64,000 nucleotides of DNA from Blasia pusilla (Eukaryota; Marchantiophyta; Marchantiopsida; Blasiales), in contig CM114274.1 of assembly GCA_050084515.1 (NCBI GenBank), positions 8,928,001 to 8,992,000 on the forward strand, given 5' to 3'. A program made the translations under genes and the position numbers. Below the pieces are notes generated by a model. The model saw only the letters and a program-made list of their open reading frames with translations, searched no databases and was not told the DNA's origin. Below, in pieces: positions 10,980 through 21,219 of the stretch (its first letter is position 1; every line of letters starts with the position of its first letter).

Positions 10980-12060
10980 AGTGCCACATTTGGCTCAGAG
11001 AGAGCGCATTGTGCGACATGCCCATGAGGAGTTGGGACATTTTGGGGTAAAGTGTACGTATAGCTTACTCCTTGGCCAGTATTGGTGGCGTGGCATGCAT
11101 ACTCAGTGCAGCGATTGGTGTCACGTTGTATGGTTTGTGAGCGGTGAGGGCATCATTTAATGCCCCTACACCACAATTACACCCCTTGCCTATTATGGGG
11201 TTGGGTTACCGTTGGAGTGTGGACTTTGCGGGACCGTTACCGTTGATCGACATCATCGATATGTGTTGGTGATGGTGGAGCACTTCTCCAAGTGGATTGA
11301 GTTGGTGGCATTACCGGACAAGGCAAGTGAGGAACGGCGTATGCGTTCTGGATAGAGTGCTTAGTCATTTTGGTGCACCAACCGAAGTCTTGACCGACCA
11401 GTCTGAGTTTCAGGGTGAGTTTCAGGTCTTGTGTGACAAGGCGTTGATTGATCATCGGACCACGTCTCGAGATCATCCGAGGCGGATGGTTTGGGGCGTG
11501 TGGTTCAGGCGGTGAAGAGGGCATTGCGCAATTATGGCCTCTGAAGGGCATCTTGGAGACCAGGATATTCAGTTGCCATGGTTAGCCATGGGGTATAGGT
11601 TGATCGCCAAGCATCCTTGGCTTCCTTCTCACCTTATTTTTGTTATACGGCCGAGATCCGGACTTGCGAGCAATTGTCGGGAGTCTAGTGAGGTGGTGAA
11701 CCTTGATGACCCAGAGATGTGGATGAGGGTGTTTCTCGAGCGGAGCTCTTTCGGAGAGTTATGCCAATGACCTTTGAGAATCTTTCCATTGCTCAACACA
11801 CAGGATACGTTGCGGTATGCAACCATTCGAGGTGGAGATTTTCGACCATCGATTAGTAGGTTCCATGTGGGGACTATGTCTATTTGCAGCAGATTGCCTC
11901 GACAACGTTGGATGTGACGGCGGGCCGCACTATTTTCGAGAAGTCGCGAGGTGTTAGCTCTCGGAGTTCTCATGTTGGAGGGTCGTGATGGAGTTGTTTG
12001 GAAGGACCATGTGCGTAATTGTGCGCCATGTCATCTTCCAAATGTGGATGGTCTTATTGA
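10980..12060 (+). pseudogene. Integrase of gypsy copy A, decayed
   Basis: Integrase inserts the cDNA into the chromosome. The zinc-binding amino end is seen as HAHEELGHFG (about 11016-11046), with the Cys pair in a later frame (about 11120-11150). The core aspartates follow: WSVDFAGP near 11216-11235 and SHFGAPTEVLTDQ near 11365-11403. The glutamate region lies near 11475-11500. Frames shift repeatedly. A poorly conserved tail of about 500 bases links the core to the PHD finger. A chromodomain, common in chromoviruses, is not seen. Confidence 0.75.
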
Positions 12061-12094
12061 CCCAAGCTTAGCCATGATACGTGCTAGCTTGAGG

Positions 12095-12228
12095 TGCATG
12101 TTGTGTGGGTCTGCTGTAACGCGGCCCGTATGTTGGTGTGTGATCGGTGTTCTAGGGGTTGGCACATGATGTGTTTGACTCCACGTTTGGATGTTGTTCC
12201 TCTTTGGAAGGTGGGTTTGTCCTCGATG
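12095..12228 (+). pseudogene. PHD finger at the carboxyl end of the gypsy A polyprotein
   Basis: PHD fingers are small zinc-binding modules that often read the methylation state of histone H3 tails. The full Cys4-His-Cys3 pattern is visible in order: CMLC (12095 on), then MLVCDRCSRGWHMMCLTP in the next frame, then WVCPRC ending at 12228. The WH before the sixth ligand and the W two residues before the last Cys pair are PHD hallmarks. Two frame changes separate the three blocks. The same pattern recurs in copy B at 59541-59674. A LIM or RING finger fits less well because of the GWHxxC...WVCPxC spacing. Confidence 0.72.
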
Positions 12229-12409
12229 TACTTAGGAGAGGTAGATGACTTGATCTTTGCATGATATGGATTACAGATGTGCGACTAACGATGGGGCAAC
12301 CTAGTACCCGGCCTTCTGATTCGGGCACCCAAGAAGGTGTATAGCATGTAGTAGATGTATAGGGCTACCTGGGAGTTAGAGGGACCTAACCGCCTTGATT
12401 AGGGGGCGA

Positions 12410-12515
12410 GTTGTGGTACACTTGTGTTTGTGGATACTCTCGTCTATGTTATGTATGTATGTGAGTATGGTATGTCAGCGATGTATGTTGTACGACGATG
12501 TGGATTCGCACGACA
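12410..12515 (+). repeat. Segment X, upstream copy, at the 3' end of gypsy copy A
   Basis: This ~105-bp segment begins TTGTGGTACACTTGTG directly after the polypurine stretch AGGGGGCGAG and ends CGCACGACA. Its place after the polypurine tract is where an LTR should start. An almost identical copy lies at 12886-12991. Confidence 0.7.
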
Positions 12516-12517
12516 GT

Positions 12518-12885
12518 TGTCATGACCATACGGATTATGTCGTAGAGTATGGTGTGCTAGTAGAGGCCATTCCTTATGTAGGACCGTAGTGGATTGGTAG
12601 AGATGCGGTTCCATACATAGGGTTGGGGGTTACTCAGTTGGGGGTGACTTTCCCAGTAGGGCCCGCTCTTAGGTTGGAGGATATAAGGTGGAGTGCACTC
12701 AAAGAACAGTCAGTTCTTTGAGTTGAGCCTGTTGCGTTGGGAGTTAGCCTTGGTAGTGAGTAGAGCTCTTGGCTATGGTGTTTCCCGCAAGCTTCGACCT
12801 AGATTCTCCCATCGTGGAGTGGGTTTGGCTCGATTGTATGTGATTGTAAACGTGTTTTATGACAGTAGGTCTTTCACGCATTTCA
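12518..12885 (+). repeat. 3' LTR (segment Y) of gypsy copy A
   Basis: It matches 3282-3645 with few differences, including TATAA at 12682-12686 and the 10-bp palindrome (12698-12707 with 12713-12722). It is flanked on both sides by segment X. Depending on which junction is authentic, the full LTR is X+Y (about 470 bp), Y+X, or X+Y+X. Confidence 0.78.
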
Positions 12886-12991
12886 GTTGTGGTACACTTG
12901 TGTTTGTGGATACTCTCGTCTATGTTATGTATGTATGTGAGTATGGTATGTCAGCGATGTATGTTGTATGACGATGTGGATTCGCACGACA
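12886..12991 (+). repeat. Segment X, downstream copy, at the right edge of gypsy copy A
   Basis: It repeats 12410-12515 and ends CGACA at 12991, followed by GATATGTCATGG. Copy B shows the same X-Y-X order and stops at the same base, so this end is not random truncation. Confidence 0.7.
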
Positions 12992-15556
12992 GATATGTCA
13001 TGGTATCGGCTACTATGTGCATGACTTATAGTTTTCTTCTTGTCATAGTATTTCTACAAACCCCTTTAGAAGTATTAGCCATCTTTACCTAGAACTCTCA
13101 TGAAGTTGAAGGCATAAAAATATTCTTAATAAAAGAAAGCAACCTTTATTTTGAGAACCATAGAGAATTAAACTTTGATATTGAAGAATAGAATGTGAAA
13201 ATTTCCATTTTATTTACAAAATTTTGTGAATGAACCACATATAGAATCTCTTGAAAAGCTTTTTCTAAATCTTATCTATGTTTAAAATAAGACTCATTAA
13301 GAAAGTGAGCAGATTTTCCAAGGGATCATACATAACATATGGTTTTTTTACTTTTTATTTGTCACATATTAGAAGAAATTTCTACAACCCTCTCAAATTT
13401 GGGGAGTATTAATGTATTATGTTAGTAACTATATGCATTGAACTCTCAAGAACTCAAAAGTATAAAATAATTTTCTTTAAAAAGGAAAATTTATTATTTT
13501 GAGAACTAGAGAGATCAAGTGAAATTCTAATATTGAGGAATATATTGCAAAAATTTACAACTTTTTCATAAATTAGGAAAGAGAATGCTTTGTACAATGT
13601 GATAATATATATTTGTGAATTTTCTTTCATTCCATTCATATCAAATTATCCAAAAAAAAAAAATTCAATGCATACTACCTTTGGCCCATAAAAAGGTGAT
13701 AATATATTGATTTGACTTTTAAGATAACTTGTTTTGACTTGAGGTCAAAACACATTATTTTAGAAGTCAAATCAATACCGTAGTATTGATTTGACTTCTA
13801 AAATATTTTTTTAAACAATATTTTATTTTATTTTTTACCAACTTAATTTCCATGGGAACTAGAGCCACTTCTAGTTCCAAATATGTTGTCTTTTCGATGA
13901 TGGAAAGAGACAAGCCTTAGATTTTCCCATCTTATTGAAAGTTAAAAATTTATGTTTGTGGAAGGAATAGTAATTTGTGACTCTTTAGGCTCTAACTTCA
14001 ATGTCTAATATCAAGCACTCAACAATAAGGATCTTCAATCTACCATCATGAGGGAAAAAGATATCCAACTATTTTCAAGATTCTGATATTTGTTCGAATA
14101 GTTTGTTGTAAGCAAAAAATATTCTTTGGAGCTCTATAATTCTATCAGATACCTAAGTTTAAAAATATGACATCAACAAGAAAAATTGTGGCATTTAAGA
14201 ACTAGAAGCCATGATAAGTGTTCCTTTATGATTGCACTTTTAAAAAATGGAATATTCGATCATATTCCCCTTTCAAAAAATTGCACGTTTAGGTATTGGT
14301 GCACGCAACATACTTTGAAAATTTGATGCTAGTTAATTCGATATTTCATTATATCCAAGTAAAAGTATTGTGCCATTTTCTTGCAATAAATTGTTTTTAG
14401 TTTTCTTCATAAAATCTTAAGACTTTTCTAAATTCTGGATTTCCTTATAAGATCTTCTTCTACTCTAATTTATTTTTTTTGAACTAGTTTTACACATAAA
14501 TTTTTTGTGCCACTATAGTGCCACTGCCACTATAATGGTTGAATATGGTTCTATGCACATCAATTGCTTCAACTTGTATCTTTACATCGATTAATTTTTG
14601 CATCAAAATTTCCTTCGGTATTCAAAGTTTTGGTTCATCCATGCCTCCTTCAAAGCCAAATGAAAGAATGAAAATAATTTCCATTGATCAAGAGTAAATT
14701 TTTTTGAGAATTATGTGATTTTTCTAACTCATAGTCTATCTAAATCCATGTTACATGAGAAAAGTACAATACAAAGATGAGTCCAAACATATCCTTGTGA
14801 GTTATTTTGGCCTACTATCAATCTATAGTGGATAATAAATCTTATAAATATAGCATTGCGTATAAGGAGGACGTAATATATATATTGTGACGTATATTGA
14901 ATCAAGATAGGCAAAAGGAAATCGACAAGGAAGGAATTTGATTGAAGAGAGATACAAATAGAATTCATGTATTTGATACTAGTATTAATTAAGCTCTCAC
15001 CTTCTCCGTGAAGTCCACATTCTCCTCCATATTAAGTAAATTTATCCTCTCTATAACTTCATGGATATTTATCATATGGACCTAGTTAATATCTCTAAAT
15101 TGAAAAACCCGTGCAATTTGGAAGGACTTATCAAGATGTAAAAGACTAGTTTTTTGTTTATCTATTAGAAAATTAAAATTTATCTTGTTGGGTATGAGTT
15201 ATTTAGAAGTATTTTGACTCAAAAAATTCTCACTCATAAAAAATGCATCTAATATATAGTTACGTTTCAAATGATAGCATGTACATAATATCCTAGCCAA
15301 TTCTTATAAATTTGATGATGAACTTGCAATTTTGGGGCCAATGTTTAATATAGTACAATATAAATTCCGTGTAAACTGGTTCCCACAATATCGCTCAAGT
15401 CATGTCCTATTACTTCATTCTTATCGGAAATCAAAGTTATTGCACATGGAACGGTCACATTGTCAACCCCAGAGAAGTACTACGTCCCTTGAAAAGACAT
15501 TGCGCACTTCTTAACTCTATACAAAATCTTTCTAGGAGAGCCGACTCTGCAGCTCT
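12992..15556. other. AT-rich intergenic DNA with a decayed local duplication
   Basis: No gene is recognised. Bases 13050-13215 and 13380-13570 look like diverged copies of one another: both contain GAACTCTCA, then TTATTTTGAGAAC, then a stretch around ATTGA(A/G)GAATA. A palindromic repeat at 13705-13805 is listed separately. The rest is low-complexity AT-rich DNA. Confidence 0.4.
13705..13805. repeat. Palindromic repeat with three arms
   Basis: TATTGATTTGACTTTTAA at 13705 pairs with the reversed arm ending at 13777 (TTAGAAGTCAAATCAATA); the arms extend inward through TTTTGAC/GTCAAAA. A third arm at 13783 (TATTGATTTGACTTCTAA) can pair with the second. It is a strong potential hairpin, possibly a small MITE or its footprint. 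Confidence 0.55.
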
Positions 15557-15880
15557 CTACTTCTCATCCTTATATGTCTTGAGATCAACATACGCTCTCT
15601 CCAAGTTAACACCTTGTTGGGCACAAAATTTAGTCAATCTATCAGCCTCCGCGGCATCCATGCCCCAGTCAAATGCTTTTGCCACTCTTTTGGACAATCT
15701 CTGCAATTCCAAGATGTAGTCATGTAAATCATCCATACCCCTCAAAATATAGGATTGTCTCTTGTCTAAAGAAAGCTAGTCTAACTATGCCTCACTTACG
15801 GCCATGTTGAAATCATTCCTCATAGTTGCTCTTTGCCTCTTGGCACTGACGTTGGACTCATTTTGGTTCTCTCCTGCTCT
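15557..15880 (-). pseudogene. Unidentified coding remnant
   Basis: A minus-strand frame (15557-15745) of 62 codons is Leu/Asp-rich and helical in look (DDLHDYILELQRLSKRVAKA, then LTKFCAQQGVNLERAYVDL). The same frame continues upstream to about 15880 with two stop codons (near 15770-15790). The composition suggests a decayed gag-like or structural protein, but no family motif is present and I do not assign one. Confidence 0.25.
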
Positions 15881-16379
15881 CGATGACCAGCCCCACTAGA
15901 CATTTCTCTCGGATGAAGAAGATAATAATATCTTAAAAAATACAAGGGAAAGAAATGCATGGGTTGAAATAAGAAAATACCGAAAAGAGAATGATGTGAG
16001 ATGCTAAAATAATGGCTCGGAATGTACTAGCGCGTGAATGATGGAAGTTTAGGGTTTGGCTCTCAAAGGGAATAGGTAGATATGGGTGTGTTTAGATAAG
16101 GTTCCTTGATTACCTCCACATCCTCGATGTGCTAAGGAGAACCAATGGAAGAAGTCAAAACACTCGGGTCTATCAATCGGAAATCTCAAAATCACCAAAC
16201 AAGTTTAGTGAAACAAGAGATTTCCACACTCACAAACACTCACCTAATGTGGAGTCAATTGGAGTTTACTTCAGATGCAACAAGGAGTGCAAATATCCAA
16301 GTTGGTCCCAAATAAAATCCAAGTACTCCTAGAAGGCAACCGAGGGATTTCTCCAAAGTTCCTAGTAACCTAAGGGGGA

Positions 16380-16717
16380 GGGGGCTCGAGGGCCGGCATG
16401 TGGGGCACGAAGCCCTCGTGTGGGGTTGTACGAGCCCGCATGCTAGCAGGAGGGGGCTCACGGGCCTGCATGCCGGCTCCGTCATGGACCACAAAGCTTG
16501 CACGCGGGATGTTCATGAGCCCTAGAGCCCGCATGCGGGCTAGGCCAGAAGCGACGAATCAGAGGGTGCGACGCGGGTTCGGCAGAAAAACAGGTTCCGA
16601 GCATGATGCGCATTGGTCTGGAAAGGGCGGATTGTTTGGTGTGCACGGACCGCGGGCTCATGGAGCCCGCATCCGAGCCCGCACGGACATGTGCAGACTT
16701 GGTCCGCGTGCAACCTT
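16380..16717. repeat. GC-rich dispersed repeat, member 1
   Basis: A sharply GC-rich island in AT-rich DNA is built of GCCCGCATG/CATGCGGGC words. It ends in GTGCAACCTTG, the reverse complement of the CAAGGTTGCA start seen in other members. The open frames inside are products of composition, not genes. Confidence 0.6.
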
Positions 16718-18869
16718 GAATATAATGATAATGGCATGCTCTCTAATTTCACAAAATTATATGTATATATGAATGTCAGGAAAAAATAGTAAAGATAGAA
16801 AATGAAATGAATTTAGTGAACTTTAATAATTAATTTCCAAATATTCATGAATCCAATAATTTATTAGTTCATAAAATCTTATCTTAATATTATTCCAAAT
16901 GGTAAGATTTTCTTAAATTTTTCAAATTGAACTTTGATAAATTCTAGGGTTATTCTCTCCCTTCCCACAGTTAAGACCACAATCCTAAATGAGTGTGCAA
17001 GTAGAACCAATAAAATAATTTTTTCGAGAGTAATTTGATGAAATTGACCACAAGTATATTTTTGGGCAAAAGGAAATATGTAATATTGGTAGAATCCATA
17101 ATAATAATAAAAGAATATGGTAAATTTGGAAATTAGGGAGCATGTCCTTGTAACTTTGGCCGATCATTTACACTTAAAAGACATCCGAGCATATAGAACT
17201 TTTTATCATTATTACAAGGAATTTGTTGTATTATGAAAATGGTCAAGGGCAAGAGTATATTCACTACATTATGCACAATATATGTGGTAGGAATCTTATA
17301 AGTTGGAAACTATTTTGTATGAGCAAATTTACTACCAAATCAATCAAATGAAATTTAAGGATAATTTACAAATTCACTTGATTCAAAACCTATCTCAAAT
17401 TTTTTTAAATGGCCTTAAGGAATTGGGAAAAAGTTACAATGTATGAGGTACATTGGTTTAATTTATTGGAAAGTTTTCACATATACATGTTTTATTGGAT
17501 GTCCCATATCCAACCTTAATATTGACGTTTATGTAGTTATCATAGGATCAATTATTCTTATTATGTGGGATATGTAGACTAAGATAATTCTACGAGCCAT
17601 AGTTGCATGGAAATGGAAAGTCCAAACCCGTGAGTATGAAATTTCACCCATTTGAAAAAAAACTCTTGCGTGGAATTATTCTTCCCTACCATAGACTTAA
17701 GTCAAGAGACTTTGGTAAGTCGTTTGAACATGTGCAACTTGGGCACTAGGCCATGTTTTCTCGTATAATATAGGACCTATTGGAACATGTCATCATATCT
17801 TCCTACGTAAATCGTAGTTGTCATGTCATAGAAGATATGTGTGCAATTGCATGGGAAGTTTCCAACCAAGATCACTTACAAACTATTTGCATGGAATATG
17901 TGTCTTTTTGGATAGATATTGGCCATTCCTCATTTAAAAAATACAATAGATATACTCTATATTATTGGAAAGCTACATTTCAACTAAAACCTCTCAAAAA
18001 TTTATAATAACGAATATAATAAAATGATTGTGCTATTTTTCATTCCTGATATTAAAAATGTAGTCTATATTAGTAGAAATTAAATACTAAGAATACACAC
18101 TATTTCTTGGGATTTCCAAAAGTGCAAAAGACAGAATATTTGAAGTCAATTCATCGAGTGATATAGGAAAGTCTTTCACAAACTTGATTCTAAAGAAAAA
18201 GGTTAGATGAAATCTAATAAAATTTTCAATTTTCTTGCAAAAAATCCACTAGTTTTAAAGAATAGAAAAGTATCTCAAAGGAAGAATCAATAATAGGAAT
18301 CAAGTTTCTTGGAGTAAAAGATGGAAATAGAGTTGTATTATTACAGAGTTAGAAGAAATATAAATTTCAAACTTTTGAGAATAATAAAAAAATAAATTTA
18401 AGAACCTTTTTCATTTTAAAGTTTAGCATTCAATTTTTTTATTAGCTTACCATTTGCTCCAATTTAATGAATCATTAAACTTTCAATCACTACTCTAAAT
18501 TTGAAATCTCCTTATTTCTTTGGAAGATAAATGTGAATCTGTAGGATAAATGTGTATTTCCGGAATTTTTTTCTAGAGTTCAAATTGAAAATAAATTCTC
18601 TTAAAATTTCTAATCTATAACAAGAAGCATTATTTTCTTTTTTACTGGTTAAGATGTTGAAAAGGTTTACCAAGTAGATAGTTGTCAAGATTACGTCAAT
18701 TTTTTCATACATACAATGGAAGAAAAAAGATCAAATGCTCAATTAGTGAAACTTAAATATCCAAGATTTAAGATTTTCTTTATTCACATCTCTGTACCTA
18801 ATCTAGAACTGAACTCCCTCTCTGGGCTTGCATCCCTCTTGCGACTCCAAGGAATCTAACCTGAATCCA
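16718..18869. other. AT-rich intergenic DNA, no gene seen
   Basis: Only short AT-driven open frames are present. Nothing recognisable was found on either strand. Confidence 0.5.
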
Positions 18870-19140
18870 ACTCGCACGGGCGGGCTTTAATGTAGTTTAA
18901 TTTAGGATTTTTTTGCCCGCATCCATCTCATGTCCGGCTCGCACAAGAGCGACGCGGGCCAAATGAATATGGGGGTTGGGAGACAGATGCAATTGTGGGT
19001 CATGGTAGGGATGGGGGGGGGCTAGGTGAGATGTGGTTAGGGCAAGGTTGCACACGGACATGTCTGTGCGGGCCCGGGTATCCGAGGCCCGCACCCAGGC
19101 CCAGACCTGTTGTGTGGCCCATAGCCCGGCCTGAGGCGGA
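18870..19140. repeat. GC-rich dispersed repeat, member 2
   Basis: It has the same word content as the other members (GGGCGGGC, GCCCGCAC) and an inverted CAAGGTTGCACACGGACATG start at 19044. It appears to join two partial copies. Confidence 0.55.
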
Positions 19141-21219
19141 TTTATCTTTTAGGTAATAATATTTCATGTGTTTATAAATATTTCATTAATTAAAATGGCA
19201 TGGTGACGATAAATTGACAATATATAGATGCTCTTGAAATGAATTAAAATTTTGAGCAAGCTTAAGGAGATACTCCATTGTCGAAGTAATTGAACAAATT
19301 GGAGATAAGCAAGACTCTAACTACCACTAAGGGTTATGTTATGAGCTTAAGATCAAATTGTAGAGTTTTTTTTCTCAATATGTCTAAATTAATAATCATA
19401 ACAAAAATTGAATATAACCATAACTAAGTCCCATAGATAGTTCACATTTTCCTCAAGTTTTTTCATAAGGATCTTCTTTAGATGTGTACAAGTATGCTCT
19501 ATAAATTATATTGAAAGAAAATTAACTAGTAGGAGGTTATCAATTGGAACAAAAATTCAAATAGAATTGAACTTCATGGAGTCATATTTTAGATAACTGA
19601 GATCCTTCCATCCCTAAAAGAGAAAACTTATGTTATCTATTATTAATCTTCCAAGCAAAGTTGGACCAAAATTGAGAGTCCATGCCTACCACATATAAGT
19701 AACAACTTGTCTATGGCTGTCTAATATCAATAATATATGTAGGAGATTTCTACACTTGGGATATATGAGTTTTCTTGCATATATGGGGTAAGATTAGATG
19801 GAGTAGAGGGGAAAAATATTGCGAAGTGACGTAAAAAAAGTTAATTTGTGTAGGAAAATTTCCTACATTGACAAATATATAAGCTTGTCATTTGCATGAT
19901 TAAATATTTGTGGATTAGTCTAAATCTATGGACACTTACTTTGTACGCGTGTAACAGTTACCTTAACTCTAAGAGTTACCTTCAAATACGATGGTTCATT
20001 CAATCCAAAAATTAAGGATATAATATGAAATTTCTTTATCATTATCGCATTTCCTTGGTATATCCATCGTCTATTATGCACACAAGGTATGAATGTACGC
20101 TAGAAGAAAATGATGATTTTTATGACCTGACTAAGCATGACTTATGCATAAAATGACAAAAATGTGACTCATTTTGTATGCATTTTGTATGCATGATATG
20201 CATTTCAGAAAATATAGTTTTTATAATTATATATATATGTATATTACCAAGGTCTCATAATTAAAAATGATGTTGAAAAAAAATTAAAAAATAGAATAAA
20301 ATAAAATAAAGAAATGAATAAAATATGGTTTCCTTGGATAATGAAGGAATAACACTATGTTATAAATTTTCTATCATTTAATAGGAGATGAGGAATATAA
20401 AATACTTTCAATGCATAATAATAATAATATAATAGCCTACATATATATTCACAAACCATAAATATTTTTAATAATAAATCATTGACATCAAAAAATGAAA
20501 CATAAAATAACATAAAAAAAGAGCACTAAAATTTAAATCTTAAATATCAAGAAATTAATCAAAATTATTATTTTGAAAAAATAATTAGGAAATGATAATA
20601 GATTCGATAGTTGGAAAAAAAACCCTAAACATAACATAAATAGGCCTAAGGAAATCATTAAAAAATGACAAAAGTACAATATTCAAACTTAATAGTGATT
20701 GATAAATAAGATTATCCTAATGGGACTTTACAATTTTAGATATAATAAAACAAGAATTGAAACCTAAGTATTATTTTGTTGTGGCTTTCAGAAGACAATA
20801 AAATAAAATCAATAACTAATTTATCTAAAGTGTTGAGAGCAAAGTCCAAAGAGCTAGAGCAAACTGTGTGTGAATGAAAAGAGGTCATGGTGTGAGTTTA
20901 GAAACAACGCAAACGAAGAGAGGTTGGCTGGAGAGTGACAACTTGTAGGGATTAGGGGCCCGAGTCTAGGGCAAGTTTGTAGTTGAGAGAGCTGCAATTA
21001 TGAGGGATCGGAGGCTCAAATTGGAAGACCAAAGTCGTCCCTAGTGGCTACTTAGGACGGAGAGAGGAACGAGAAAAATCTAGAATATCTAATATAGGCC
21101 AGGGGGGCCTCTATTTGCCTTCTTACATGCTCACTATTGAGAATGAGGATTACAAAACTTTTTGTGACTTTCATGTATGGCCATGCTTCCCTTTATGAGC
21201 TATCTAGGATAACATTTGG
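19141..21219. other. AT-rich intergenic DNA, no gene seen
   Basis: This is the most AT-rich part of the window (especially 20200-20800). No coding, RNA or structured repeat feature could be supported. Confidence 0.5.

Larger units (their letters stand above)
3282..12991 (+). mobile_element. Ty3/gypsy retrotransposon copy A encoding a methyltransferase and a PHD finger
   Basis: The element is bounded by copies of a shared LTR segment (3282-3645 and 12518-12885). Its order is leader, gag, protease, C5-cytosine methyltransferase, reverse transcriptase, RNase H, integrase, PHD finger, polypurine stretch (AGGGGGCGAG ending at 12410), LTR region. Integrase after RNase H is the Ty3/gypsy order. Many single-base frameshifts and stops make this copy non-coding as read. 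GATA/GATAT precedes the left end and follows the right end, a plausible 4-5 bp target duplication, although the match continues into TGTCATG on both sides. A second copy on the opposite strand (51447 to the window end) has the same parts. Confidence 0.88.

Noticed and set aside
11629-11973. Antisense frame over the gypsy A integrase
   Set aside because: A shadow of the integrase coding strand; no independent signal.
12095-12228. Cys-rich segment as an integrase HHCC zinc domain or a LIM domain
   Set aside because: It follows, not precedes, the integrase core, and the WH-x2-C and W-V-C-x2-C spacing fits PHD.
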